Origin: Peteryoungia desertarenae
GTDB taxonomy: Bacteria; Pseudomonadota; Alphaproteobacteria; Rhizobiales; Rhizobiaceae
Assembly: GCF_005860795.2 (NCBI RefSeq)
Contig: NZ_CP058350.1
Location: forward strand, 2,262,501-2,326,500
DNA: 64,000 nucleotides
Reading direction: 5' to 3'
A model generated the notes under the pieces. That model made no database searches and was not told the DNA's origin. It saw nothing but the letters and a program-made list of their open reading frames with translations. Positions 37,867-46,131 of this stretch are shown one piece after another. Numbering within the stretch: position 1 is the first letter of the stretch; each line of letters starts with the position of its first letter. The translations under genes and the position numbers were made by a program.

Positions 37867-37996
37867 TTGCAAGCTCAGGCCGGTAAGCCTCTGTTAAGCT
37901 TGCGTTTTAAGTAGAATTTTATGCGCATTGGATATGGTCCTCACTAAGGCGGGAGAAAAAACAAGGCCGCCAGACAAAACAGTGAGGCAGATCATA

Positions 37997-38506
37997 ATGA
38001 ACACCAAGCTCAAGCCGCAGCCGGCCCCCCTTGATCCCCAGGAAGAGGCCATCCGTTCTCTGTATCTCGAATCCCTGCATCTGGTCGAGCGCCTGCACCG
38101 TCGCTTGCTCGACGTGGTGAAGGACGAGTTTGACCGCCGGGGGCGCAGCGACATCAACGCCGTGCAGGCGCTGCTGCTCTTCAACATCGGTAACTCCGAA
38201 CTGACCGCCGGCGAACTGCGTTCGCGTGGCTACTACCTCGGGTCCAACGTCTCCTACAATGTCAAGAAGCTGGTCGACCTCGGTTTCATCAACCACCAGC
38301 GTTCGCGGGTTGATCGCCGCTCGGTCCGCATCAGTCTGACACCGGAAGGTCAGGAGATCGCCGAAGTTGTCGCCAAGCTTTATGAGCGCCATATCGGCTC
38401 GATCCAGAAAGTGGGTGGCATTGGTTCGGACGAATTCACCCAGATGAACAAGCTGCTTCAACGCCTTGACCGCTTCTGGAACGACCAGATCCTCTATCGT
38501 CTCTGA
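37997..38506 (+). CDS. ldtR: MarR-family regulator LdtR
   Basis: 169-residue winged-helix regulator: HTH ELTAGELRSRGYYLGSNVSYNVKKLVDLGFINHQRSRVDRRSVRISLT at about 65-120, flanked by the dimer helices. The rhizobial LdtR has the same charged start (PLDPQEEAIRSLYLE) and controls the nearby L,D-transpeptidase gene; in Liberibacter and Sinorhizobium it activates this gene and affects osmotic tolerance. The target gene ldtP follows here too, supporting the name. ATG 37997 preferred to the upstream 37928. Strong terminator downstream. Confidence 0.92.
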   Translation: MNTKLKPQPAPLDPQEEAIRSLYLESLHLVERLHRRLLDVVKDEFDRRGRSDINAVQALLLFNIGNSELTAGELRSRGYYLGSNVSYNVKKLVDLGFINHQRSRVDRRSVRISLTPEGQEIAEVVAKLYERHIGSIQKVGGIGSDEFTQMNKLLQRLDRFWNDQILYRL

Positions 38507-38567
38507 CCAATCCGCTTGGGTTTCGCAAGCGAGACTTCAACGCCGAGCCTGCAATTCATGATCGGTT

Positions 38568-38600
38568 AAACCGGATGCTTTTACCAAAGCGTCCGGTTTT
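38568..38600 (+). terminator. Rho-independent terminator of ldtR
   Basis: 14-bp stem AAACCGGATGCTTT (38568-38581) / AAAGCGTCCGGTTT (38586-38599, one G-T pair), TACC loop, T4 at the end. It separates ldtR from ldtP, so ldtP has its own promoter in 38601-38821. A short palindrome CACCATGGTG (38696-38705) there is a possible LdtR site. Confidence 0.92.
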
Positions 38601-38821
38601 GCCATTGTGATCTCACGTATTCGTTGTTTCCAGACACAGTCATGTGACCTGCGATCTACACGACACGAATCGGCCATATTGCTATGACACCGCCACACCA
38701 TGGTGACACGAGCGCAAAGCGTGCGCAGGGGCGGGTTTGGTCCACGTTCCGTATGAGGCGTCGCTTTGTTAACCATAGCGCGGTATGCGTTGAATGCGGT
38801 ATGAAACGATCGGTAGGTTAC

Positions 38822-40147
38822 ATGTCTAACACGACTGGCATTGTTGGAATCTCGCGGCGGGCACTCCTGATGGGTGCAGCCAGCGTTGGTGCGGCAGCGA
38901 TTGCGGGGCAGGCGGCTGCCCAGACGGCACTGGATGAGATCATTTCGGCTCCTCGTCGCGGCAATTGGGACGACCAGTTCGATGCACAGGTGTCGCGTGT
39001 TGCATCCGCAGTCTTGTCCAACACGCCGATGCTGGACGCCAACAACCTTTTCAACATGCAGCAGGCGATCGCCCAGTATCAGATGATCGTTGCCAATGGT
39101 GGCTGGCCGATGGTTCAGCCCGCTGCAGCGCTTCGCATCGGTGCGAACGACCCCGTGATCCCGGCCTTGCGCCAACGTCTGATGATCTCGGGCGATCTCG
39201 GCCGCGAGGCAGGGATGTCGACGGCTTTTGACTCCTATGTCGAAGGCGCGATCAAGCGCTTCCAGGCGCGTCATGGCCTGCCTGAGGACGGTGTACTGGG
39301 CGAATTCACCGTGAAGGCTCTGAATGTATCGGCAGACGTCCGTCTCAATCAGTTGAACACGAACCTCGTTCGGCTGCAGTCCATGTCAGGCGATCTCGGA
39401 CGTCGTTATGTCGTCGTCAATATTCCTGCCGCCTATATCGAAGCCGTTGAGAACAATCGCGTCGTGCTGCGCAATACCGCGGTGGTCGGACGCATCGACA
39501 GGCAGTCGCCGGTTCTCAATTCAAAGATCTATCAGGTCATCCTGAATCCTTACTGGACGGCTCCGCGCTCGATCATCCAGAAGGATATCATGCCTTTGAT
39601 GCGTAAGGATCCGACTTATCTGACACGAAATGCGATCCGTCTGTTTGATGGTAACGGCAACGAGGTCGCTCCCGAGACCGTTGATTGGAACGCCGAAAAG
39701 GCGCCAAATCTGATGTTCCGCCAGGATCCGGGCAAGATCAACGCCATGTCGTCGACGAAGATCGACTTCCACAACGAGCATGCCGTCTACATGCATGACA
39801 CCCCGCAGCAGGGACTGTTCAACAAGCTGATGCGTTTCGAATCCTCCGGTTGCGTGCGCGTGCAGAACGTGCGCGACCTTGTGACCTGGCTGTTGAAGGA
39901 AACGCCGGGCTGGAGCCGTCAGGAGATCGAGCGGGTAATTGCTTCCCGTGTGAACAATCCGGTCAAGCTTGCCGAGGAAGTGCCCGTTTACTTCACCTAC
40001 ATCACAGCCTGGTCGGCTCGTGACAACATCGTCCAGTTCCGTGACGATATCTACCAAAAGGACGGCGATGCGCAGCTTGCGCTTCAGACGAATATCGGAG
40101 TTGAACCCATTGTCGGTTCGCTTGAAGAAGATCTCCTGCCACAATAA
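38822..40147 (+). CDS. ldtP: L,D-transpeptidase (YkuD family), LdtP-type
   Basis: Cross-links peptidoglycan 3-3 or attaches substrates in the periplasm. From ATG 38822: a twin-arginine-like leader ISRRALLMGAAS (residues 8-19) with an export helix and an AAA-QT cleavage site, a PG_binding_1 domain (FDSYVEGAIKRFQARHG near 140-160), and the YkuD domain with NPYWTAPRSI and the catalytic HDTPQQ ... SSGCVRV (His and Cys). The total, 441 residues, agrees with rhizobial LdtP. The ATG at 38801 (MKRSVGY added) is an alternative. A terminator-like hairpin is at 40173-40193. Confidence 0.92.
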   Translation: MSNTTGIVGISRRALLMGAASVGAAAIAGQAAAQTALDEIISAPRRGNWDDQFDAQVSRVASAVLSNTPMLDANNLFNMQQAIAQYQMIVANGGWPMVQPAAALRIGANDPVIPALRQRLMISGDLGREAGMSTAFDSYVEGAIKRFQARHGLPEDGVLGEFTVKALNVSADVRLNQLNTNLVRLQSMSGDLGRRYVVVNIPAAYIEAVENNRVVLRNTAVVGRIDRQSPVLNSKIYQVILNPYWTAPRSIIQKDIMPLMRKDPTYLTRNAIRLFDGNGNEVAPETVDWNAEKAPNLMFRQDPGKINAMSSTKIDFHNEHAVYMHDTPQQGLFNKLMRFESSGCVRVQNVRDLVTWLLKETPGWSRQEIERVIASRVNNPVKLAEEVPVYFTYITAWSARDNIVQFRDDIYQKDGDAQLALQTNIGVEPIVGSLEEDLLPQ

Positions 40148-40172
40148 GTCCTGTTCAACTGAAGACCTTGCG

Positions 40173-40197
40173 CCGCGCCCCTTCCGGGCGCGGTTTG
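40173..40197 (+). terminator. Hairpin terminator after ldtP
   Basis: 8-bp perfect stem CCGCGCCC (40173-40180) / GGGCGCGG (40186-40193) with a 5-base loop and a short T3 tail. 26 bases after the ldtP stop. Confidence 0.7.
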
Positions 40198-40332
40198 CAT
40201 TTCGGCATTCATCGGATCTTGCGACGATCCGCCCGCGTCAATTGATCCGGAAATGTCGTTCTCCGTATTGCTCTCGTGTCTGCAGAACGTTAAGACCCCA
40301 CAGCATCAAACTCTTTTGAGGAGCCTGCGATC

Positions 40333-41622
40333 ATGTCGAACAACGATGCCTTCTTTTCCCGCCCTCTGGCCGAAGCCGATCCGGAGATTTTCGGAGCAAT
40401 CGAGAAGGAGCTTGGTCGCCAGCGTCACGAGATCGAGTTGATCGCTTCTGAAAACATTGTCTCGCGCGCCGTGCTCGAAGCACAGGGCTCGATCATGACG
40501 AACAAATATGCCGAGGGCTATCCGGGCAAGCGCTACTATGGCGGCTGCCAGTTCGTCGACATTGCGGAAGAACTCGCCATCGAGCGAGCCAAGAAGCTCT
40601 TTGGCGTCAACTTCGCCAATGTCCAGCCGAACTCCGGTTCGCAGATGAACCAGGCGGTCTTCCTCGCGCTCCTGCAGCCGGGCGACACCTTCATGGGCCT
40701 CGACCTGAACTCGGGCGGTCACCTGACCCACGGTTCGCCGGTCAACATGTCCGGCAAGTGGTTCAACGTCGTCTCCTACGGCGTGCGTGAAGACGATCAC
40801 CAGCTCGACATGGACGACGTTGCCGAAAAGGCGCGCACCCACAAGCCGAAGCTGATCATCGCCGGCGGCACCGCTTACTCCCGCATCTGGGACTGGAAAC
40901 GCTTCCGCGAGATCGCTGACGAAGTCGGCGCATACCTCATGGTCGACATGGCCCATATCGCCGGTCTTGTCGCCGGTGGCCAGCATCCGTCGCCGTTCCC
41001 GCATTGCCATGTCGCGACCTCCACGACCCACAAGTCGCTGCGTGGTCCGCGCGGCGGGATGATCCTCACCAATGACGAGGATCTGGCGAAGAAGTTCAAT
41101 TCTGCTGTCTTCCCGGGCCTCCAGGGTGGTCCGTTGATGCATGTCATCGCCGCCAAGGCCGTTGCCTTCGGTGAAGCACTGAAGCCGGAGTTCAAGGACT
41201 ACGCCGCCCAGGTGGTCAAGAACGCCAAGACGCTCGCTGACACGCTGATCAGCCACAATCTCGACATCGTGTCCGGCGGCACAGACAACCATCTGATGCT
41301 GGTTGATCTCCGCAAGAAGAACGCGACCGGCAAGCGTGCGGAGGCAGCACTTGGCCGCGCCTACATCACCTGCAACAAGAACGGTATTCCGTTTGACCCG
41401 GAAAAGCCTTTCGTCACTTCCGGCATTCGTCTTGGCACACCGGCCGGCACGACGCGCGGCTTCAAGGAGGCTGAATTCAAGGAAATCGGCGATCTGATCG
41501 TCGAAGTTCTGGATGGCCTGAAGGTCGCGAATTCGGATGAAGGCAATACGGCAGTCGAAGCGGCCGTGCGCGACAAGGTCGTTGCGCTCACCGATCGTTT
41601 CCCGATGTATCCTTACATGTAA
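40333..41622 (+). CDS. glyA: Serine hydroxymethyltransferase
   Basis: PLP enzyme interconverting serine and glycine with tetrahydrofolate. 429 residues, full length: [11 protein letters not shown] and [15 protein letters not shown] (residues about 37-70), [15 protein letters not shown]-linking [12 protein letters not shown] near 234-245, and [17 protein letters not shown] at the end. A GAGGAG site upstream of the ATG is clear. nrdR follows 10 bases downstream, and ribD is next, so glyA-nrdR-ribD is a likely unit. I saw no glycine riboswitch in the 185-base leader. Confidence 0.97.
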   Translation: MSNNDAFFSRPLAEADPEIFGAIEKELGRQRHEIELIASENIVSRAVLEAQGSIMTNKYAEGYPGKRYYGGCQFVDIAEELAIERAKKLFGVNFANVQPNSGSQMNQAVFLALLQPGDTFMGLDLNSGGHLTHGSPVNMSGKWFNVVSYGVREDDHQLDMDDVAEKARTHKPKLIIAGGTAYSRIWDWKRFREIADEVGAYLMVDMAHIAGLVAGGQHPSPFPHCHVATSTTHKSLRGPRGGMILTNDEDLAKKFNSAVFPGLQGGPLMHVIAAKAVAFGEALKPEFKDYAAQVVKNAKTLADTLISHNLDIVSGGTDNHLMLVDLRKKNATGKRAEAALGRAYITCNKNGIPFDPEKPFVTSGIRLGTPAGTTRGFKEAEFKEIGDLIVEVLDGLKVANSDEGNTAVEAAVRDKVVALTDRFPMYPYM

Positions 41623-41632
41623 GGCTGGAAAA

Positions 41633-42109
41633 ATGCGCTGCCCGTTCTGTGGTTCTGATGAAACCCAGGTGAAGGACTCGCGTCCGGCGGAGGACAATAC
41701 GTCCATCCGCCGGCGACGTATTTGTCCCGATTGCGGCGGTCGCTTCACGACATTCGAGCGGGTGCAGTTGCGCGAGTTGATGGTGCTGAAGAAGACCGGT
41801 CGAAAGGTACCTTTCGACCGCGACAAGCTTGTTCGCTCCTTCGAAATCGCACTGCGCAAACGACCGGTCGACCGCGACCGCATCGAGCGCGCTGTTTCAG
41901 GAATTGTTCGCCGGCTTGAAAGCTCCGGCGAAACGGAAATCTCGTCCGAGGCAATCGGCTTGCAGGTGCTGGAAGCTTTAAAGAGCCTTGATGACGTGGG
42001 CTTTGTCCGCTACGCGTCGGTCTATCGGGACTTCTCCCACGCCGAGGATTTCGAGCAGGTGATCGCCGAGATCAATGCCAAAATCTCCCGCGACAGCGTT
42101 GCAGAGTGA
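41633..42109 (+). CDS. nrdR: Transcriptional repressor NrdR
   Basis: ATP/dATP-sensing repressor of ribonucleotide reductase genes. 158 residues, starting MRCPFCGS at 41633 (the frame is open to 41537 but the zinc ribbon marks the start). The zinc ribbon is C3, C6, C31, C34. An ATP-cone domain follows ([28 protein letters not shown]). The C-terminal tail ends in [19 protein letters not shown] text ([12 protein letters not shown]). Sits between glyA and ribD as in other rhizobia; no NrdR box was sought in nrd genes as they are outside the window. Confidence 0.97.
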   Translation: MRCPFCGSDETQVKDSRPAEDNTSIRRRRICPDCGGRFTTFERVQLRELMVLKKTGRKVPFDRDKLVRSFEIALRKRPVDRDRIERAVSGIVRRLESSGETEISSEAIGLQVLEALKSLDDVGFVRYASVYRDFSHAEDFEQVIAEINAKISRDSVAE

Positions 42110-42112
42110 TCC

Positions 42113-43192
42113 GTGTCCGTCTCGGTCGAAGACGAAGGGTTCATGCGGGAGGCTATCGCCCTTTCTCTTACCCATCTTGGTCTTACCTCGACCAACCCAT
42201 CCGTCGGCTGCGTGATCGTCCGTGACGGGGTCGTGGTCGGACGTGGAGTCACTGCCCTTGGCGGGCGTCCTCATGCCGAACCTCAGGCCATTGCCGAGGC
42301 TGGAGAACTGGCGAGGGGTGCAACCGCCTATGTCACCCTTGAGCCCTGCTCGCATTATGGCCGTACACCTCCCTGCGCGAACACGATTGTTGCGGCGGGC
42401 CTTGCGCGTGTGGTCATTGCCGTAGCCGATCCGGACGAGCGCGTTTCGGGGCGAGGGCTGAAGATCCTGGCCGATGCCGGCATCGAAGTGACGATCGGCG
42501 TCTGTCATGCGGAGGCCCGGCGTGCGCTTGCCGGATACCTCACGCGTCAGACGAAGAATCGGCCGCATGTTACTGTAAAGATGGCAGTTTCTAAGGACAG
42601 GATGATCGGGCTCGCCGGGCGCGGACAGATTGCGATCACGGGCAGCTCGGCGCGTGAGGCCGTTCATCGTCTGCGGGCTGCGTCAGACGCAATTTTGGTT
42701 GGTGTCGGAACTGCAATTGCCGACGACCCGGAACTGACGGTCCGCTTGCCGGGGTTAGAGGATCGCTCTCCGATCAGGATTGTGCTGGACCGAAGGTTGG
42801 AACTGCCACTCACGTCGAAGCTCGCACGGACTGCGCGGGAGGTTCCGGTCATTGCCGTCTCGCAAGCGGGTGCCACGGGTAATGGAAGCCTGCTTGAAAG
42901 CATGGGTGTTGAAATTCTGGAAACGGATAACCTTTCACAGCTTCTGAAGATTCTGGCTGAACGTGGTGTGTCAACACTGATGGTCGAGGGTGGGGCGAGG
43001 GTCGTTTCGTCCTTCCTTGCGGCAAAGCTCGTCGATGCGATCCATCTTTACACCGGACCCGGCGAAATCGGCAGCAGTGGCATCCCGGCACCTTTTACGG
43101 CTCGGACGGTGCCTCATGATTTCGTTCATCTGCGGTCTGAAACACTCGATAGAGACCGCCTGGACATCTATGAGTTACCCTTCATCGGCTGA
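42113..43192 (+). CDS. ribD: Bifunctional riboflavin deaminase/reductase RibD
   Basis: Two steps of riboflavin synthesis: deamination of the pyrimidine and NADPH reduction of the ribosyl chain. N-terminal deaminase domain: H54-A-E56 and C79, C88 in PCSHYGRTPPC for the catalytic zinc; C-terminal reductase domain from about 150: NRPHVTVKMAVSKDRMI, and the NADPH-site TLMVEGGARVVSSFL. 359 residues, full length. GTG start at 42113, 3 bases after nrdR. Rhizobia usually place riboflavin synthase next to ribD and ribH; none is found here between 43193 and 43790. Confidence 0.95.
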   Translation: MSVSVEDEGFMREAIALSLTHLGLTSTNPSVGCVIVRDGVVVGRGVTALGGRPHAEPQAIAEAGELARGATAYVTLEPCSHYGRTPPCANTIVAAGLARVVIAVADPDERVSGRGLKILADAGIEVTIGVCHAEARRALAGYLTRQTKNRPHVTVKMAVSKDRMIGLAGRGQIAITGSSAREAVHRLRAASDAILVGVGTAIADDPELTVRLPGLEDRSPIRIVLDRRLELPLTSKLARTAREVPVIAVSQAGATGNGSLLESMGVEILETDNLSQLLKILAERGVSTLMVEGGARVVSSFLAAKLVDAIHLYTGPGEIGSSGIPAPFTARTVPHDFVHLRSETLDRDRLDIYELPFIG

Positions 43193-43465
43193 GTGGGGCG
43201 TCAGCCCCAAAATAGCAAGAACAGAATGATGAGTGGGATCGGAATACCGATAAGCCAAAGCAAAATGCCACGGAACATGCTGCGTCTCCTCGTTGTTCAA
43301 GACAGCTCGGACCCGAAGGCCCGGGCCGCGTTCTGAAAAGCGCAGCGACGCATATTTGTTCCAATCCAGAGAGGCGGCGCGTTCGGCGAGTGCTGCTGTG
43401 CCGTCGGCACCGAATGCAATTACGACAAGCGCGGATGCGCTGAGGAAGGATGCAAAGCGATGCAT
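43175..43465 (-). CDS. Possible small exported protein (uncertain)
   Basis: 96-residue open frame. The start at 43465 is the ATG with AAGG nine bases upstream. Residues 1-27 look like a signal peptide (MHRFASFLSASALVVIAFG then AALA-ER). The rest (LDWNKYASLRFSERGPG) has no recognised family. It ends inside ribD (on the other strand) and completely contains the 25-residue frame at 43201-43278 on another minus frame, so one of the two may be spurious. Confidence 0.35.
   Translation of the reverse strand: MHRFASFLSASALVVIAFGADGTAALAERAASLDWNKYASLRFSERGPGLRVRAVLNNEETQHVPWHFALAYRYSDPTHHSVLAILGLTPHSADEG
43201..43278 (-). CDS. Very short hydrophobic membrane peptide (25 residues)
   Basis: Frame of 25 codons: starts MFRGILLWLIGIP, ends LLFWG, a single hydrophobic segment (residues 5-24) with a Pro pair (IPIP). 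The ATG at 43278 has a clear GAGGAG seven bases upstream. It lies 8 bases after the ribD stop on the opposite strand. Similar 25-50-residue one-helix peptides with a LLWLIGIPIP core exist in rhizobia, but I cannot name the family. It is too short for most automatic callers. Confidence 0.5.
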   Translation of the reverse strand: MFRGILLWLIGIPIPLIILFLLFWG

Positions 43466-43789
43466 TGTCTTCATCCTTGCGCTGAACATGCGATGGCGGT
43501 TCATTCCTTCGCTCGCTTGCGCAACTCATATGGGGGGATGGGAGCAGCGAACCTGGATTTAAGTCCATGATTATTATTGATCATTCGTCATCGGTGCCGC
43601 CATCCTTCTGCTTGTTGCAGCGAGTTTTCAAACATCATCGCCGCTCGCTGAGAACAGGCGCCTTCGCCCGGACACCAACCATGCGTCGGTGATCTGACTG
43701 AAAAACACTTGCCTTCCGGCAAAGGCCGTGGTTTGACCGCGTTTCTGTTCGGCCAGGGGCCGTATTCAATGCTTTTCGGGATCGATGAC

Positions 43790-44248
43790 ATGGGAAAAAA
43801 GAAAGATGCGCCGCATCTGCTAATCGTCGAAGCACGCTTCTATGATGATATGGCAGACGCTTTGCTTGAAGGTGCACGCGTTGCTCTGGAGGAAGCCGGG
43901 GCCACCTATGACGTCGTGACGGTCATGGGCGCGCTTGAGATACCACCGGCCATCGCCATGGCACTGGATGCTGCTGACGATGAAGGGACTGTCTATGATG
44001 GTTTCGTCGCTCTGGGCATGGTTATTCGCGGCGAGACCTATCATTTCGACATCGTCGCCAATGAATCCTCGCGCGCACTCATGGATCTCGCAGTCTCTGA
44101 ATCTCTTGCCATCGGCAACGGCATCATGACCGTCGAAAACGAAGAACAGGCTTGGGCGCGGGCACGACGCTCCGACAAGGATAAAGGTGGATTTGCTGCA
44201 AAGGCCGCCCTGACGATGATCGAACTGAAGAAGAAGCTGGGTGGCTGA
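43790..44248 (+). CDS. ribH: 6,7-dimethyl-8-ribityllumazine synthase
   Basis: Lumazine synthase, penultimate riboflavin step. 152 residues from ATG 43790 (the frame is open to 43709 but MGKKK is the family-like start). Substrate pocket [15 protein letters not shown], the loop GALEIPPAI, and the catalytic His85 in RGETYHFD; C-terminal [12 protein letters not shown]. Followed by nusB after 3 bases, the usual rhizobial ribH-nusB pair. 43569-43789 contains no credible FMN riboswitch that I could recognise. Confidence 0.96.
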   Translation: MGKKKDAPHLLIVEARFYDDMADALLEGARVALEEAGATYDVVTVMGALEIPPAIAMALDAADDEGTVYDGFVALGMVIRGETYHFDIVANESSRALMDLAVSESLAIGNGIMTVENEEQAWARARRSDKDKGGFAAKAALTMIELKKKLGG

Positions 44249-44251
44249 GCG

Positions 44252-44731
44252 ATGACCGACGAAGGCAAGCATCCGGTGAAGCCGGCAAACCAGCGGGGCG
44301 CGGCGCGACTGGCAGCTGTGCAGGCACTTTACCAGATGGATGTCGGCGGCGCCGGCGTTCTGGAGGTTGTCGCCGAATACGAGGCGCACCGACTCGGACA
44401 GGAACTCGATGGCGATACCTATCTGAAGGCTGACGCCTCCTGGTTCCGGTCCATCGTCTCCGGCGTGGTCCGCGATCAGACCGCAATCGACCCGATGATC
44501 CGTCAGGCTCTCCAGGACGACTGGTCCCTCTCGCGCATGGACAGCACCGTGCGCGCCATCCTTCGCGCAGGCACCTTCGAATTGATCGAGCGCAAGGACG
44601 TTCCGGTTCCTGTCATCGTAACGGAATATGTCGAGATCGCTCAGGCCTTCTTTTCGGAAGACGAGCCGAAGCTCGTCAATGCCGTACTTGATCGCATTGC
44701 AAAGCAGGTTCGCGCCCCCGCGCAGAAATAA
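44252..44731 (+). CDS. nusB: Transcription antitermination/termination factor NusB
   Basis: Helical RNA-binding protein that with NusE binds boxA of rRNA operons. 159 residues; [19 protein letters not shown] start, helices to [10 protein letters not shown], and the typical end with [36 protein letters not shown]. 15-residue N-terminal extension (basic). The start ATG 44252 comes 3 bases after ribH, with GGTGG within the ribH end acting as ribosome site. MFS gene downstream after 18 bases. Confidence 0.96.
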   Translation: MTDEGKHPVKPANQRGAARLAAVQALYQMDVGGAGVLEVVAEYEAHRLGQELDGDTYLKADASWFRSIVSGVVRDQTAIDPMIRQALQDDWSLSRMDSTVRAILRAGTFELIERKDVPVPVIVTEYVEIAQAFFSEDEPKLVNAVLDRIAKQVRAPAQK

Positions 44732-44749
44732 CCCGAAGGAAGACAGGAC

Positions 44750-45979
44750 ATGGACGTAGCGGCTGCCCAGGGACTTGACGGACAACTGGCGACAGCCAAG
44801 CGAAACGTCTATCTGTTGGCGACGGCCCAGGCGATTCTGGGTTCGGCTCCCCCCGTTGCATTCGCTCTCGGTGGACTTGCCGGCTTCCAGATGCTGGGTG
44901 CCGACAAGTCTCTGTCGACCGCGCCGCTGACCGGCTTCAACATTGGCATTGCCCTTGGCGCTGTTGCAGTCGCCATCGCATCTCGCATGCTCGGTCGGCG
45001 CGAAAGCTTCATGCTCGGTGCGCTGACCGGTGCGACGGGCAGTGGTCTTGCCGCTATTGCCCTCATCCGTTCCGATTTTTGGCTCTTTGCCTTTTCGCTG
45101 CTTTTGATCGGGGTGGCCGGTGGATTTACGCAGAAGATTCGCTTCGCCGCCGCCGATGCCTCTCCAAGCTTCTACAAAGGCAAGGCGATTTCCTGGATCC
45201 TGGGTGCCGGCATTGTGTCAGCCATTTTGGGACCGCAGCTTGCCATTTTTCTCAAAGATGCGCTCGCCCCGATCACCTTCGCTGGCGCCTTCATCGGGCT
45301 CGTACCGCTGATGCTGTCCGCGCTGGTTGCGCTCTTTTTCCTCAAGCTGCCCGAAACCCGGCGACCCAAGGGAAGCACCCCGGTGGCAACTCGTCCGCTG
45401 CGCGAAATCATCATGACGCAGCGCTTCATGACCGGGATGCTTTGCGGGATCGGCTCCTATGCCCTCATGACCTTCATGATGACCGGCGCGCCCCTCGCCA
45501 TGGTGGTCGGCTGCGGCTTCTCCTCGGATCTCGCTACACTCGGTATCCAATGGCACGTGATTGCCATGTTCGCACCAAGCTTCTTCACCGGCATGCTTGT
45601 GTCCCGCTTTGGTGCGGAAAAGGTTGTCGCTGCCGGGCTCATCATCCTGATGGCCTGCGCGGTGATTGCCCATATGGGCGTCGAATTGTGGAACTTCTGG
45701 GCTGCCCTGATCCTGTTGGGTGTCGGCTGGAATTTCGGATTTATCGGGGCGACAGCCATCGTCGCGTCGAGCTATCGTCCCGAAGAAGCCGACAAGGTGC
45801 AAGGCTTCCACGATATCGTGCTCTTCACGACGGTTGCGCTGTCGTCCTTCTCGTCCGGCAAGATCTTCACCGCTTTCGGTTGGTCCTTCATGAACCTCGT
45901 CATCTGGCCGGTCACGATCCTCTGCCTCATTCTGGTGCTGTTGCAGATGCGGGCCAGTGCTGCAAAGGCCGCCGCCTGA
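44750..45979 (+). CDS. MFS transporter
   Basis: 409-residue major-facilitator permease with twelve predicted helices; loop 2-3 contains SRMLGRRE, a shortened MFS signature; the mid-protein cytosolic loop is KLPETRRPKGSTPVATRPLREIIMT. Full length. Substrate not predictable. It lies 18 bases after nusB on the same strand, so it may be read from the ribH-nusB promoter. The gene order nusB-MFS-hppA is common in rhizobia. Confidence 0.88.
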   Translation: MDVAAAQGLDGQLATAKRNVYLLATAQAILGSAPPVAFALGGLAGFQMLGADKSLSTAPLTGFNIGIALGAVAVAIASRMLGRRESFMLGALTGATGSGLAAIALIRSDFWLFAFSLLLIGVAGGFTQKIRFAAADASPSFYKGKAISWILGAGIVSAILGPQLAIFLKDALAPITFAGAFIGLVPLMLSALVALFFLKLPETRRPKGSTPVATRPLREIIMTQRFMTGMLCGIGSYALMTFMMTGAPLAMVVGCGFSSDLATLGIQWHVIAMFAPSFFTGMLVSRFGAEKVVAAGLIILMACAVIAHMGVELWNFWAALILLGVGWNFGFIGATAIVASSYRPEEADKVQGFHDIVLFTTVALSSFSSGKIFTAFGWSFMNLVIWPVTILCLILVLLQMRASAAKAAA

Positions 45980-46131
45980 CGCCAAATTGTTCCATTCACA
46001 AGCACACTTGACGTTAAGGAATGCACGACGCAATCTCCCCGCACGTTGACCGGTCTCGGAGGAGGGGGCTTGAGTCTGCGCGTCACGGCCCGCGTTGAGT
46101 GAGGCGCGGGCAATACGGGAGGGTATTGCGA

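Noticed and set aside
40148..40332. Glycine riboswitch before glyA
   Set aside because: Only a terminator-like hairpin and a plain leader are visible; no tandem aptamer pattern.
40306..41883. 525-residue minus-strand frame over glyA
   Set aside because: Antisense image of glyA and nrdR, both clearly real.
43569..43789. FMN riboswitch before ribH
   Set aside because: The conserved RFN elements (GGGGCAGGGTG, GACCGGCGGTA, AGCCCG) were not found on either strand.
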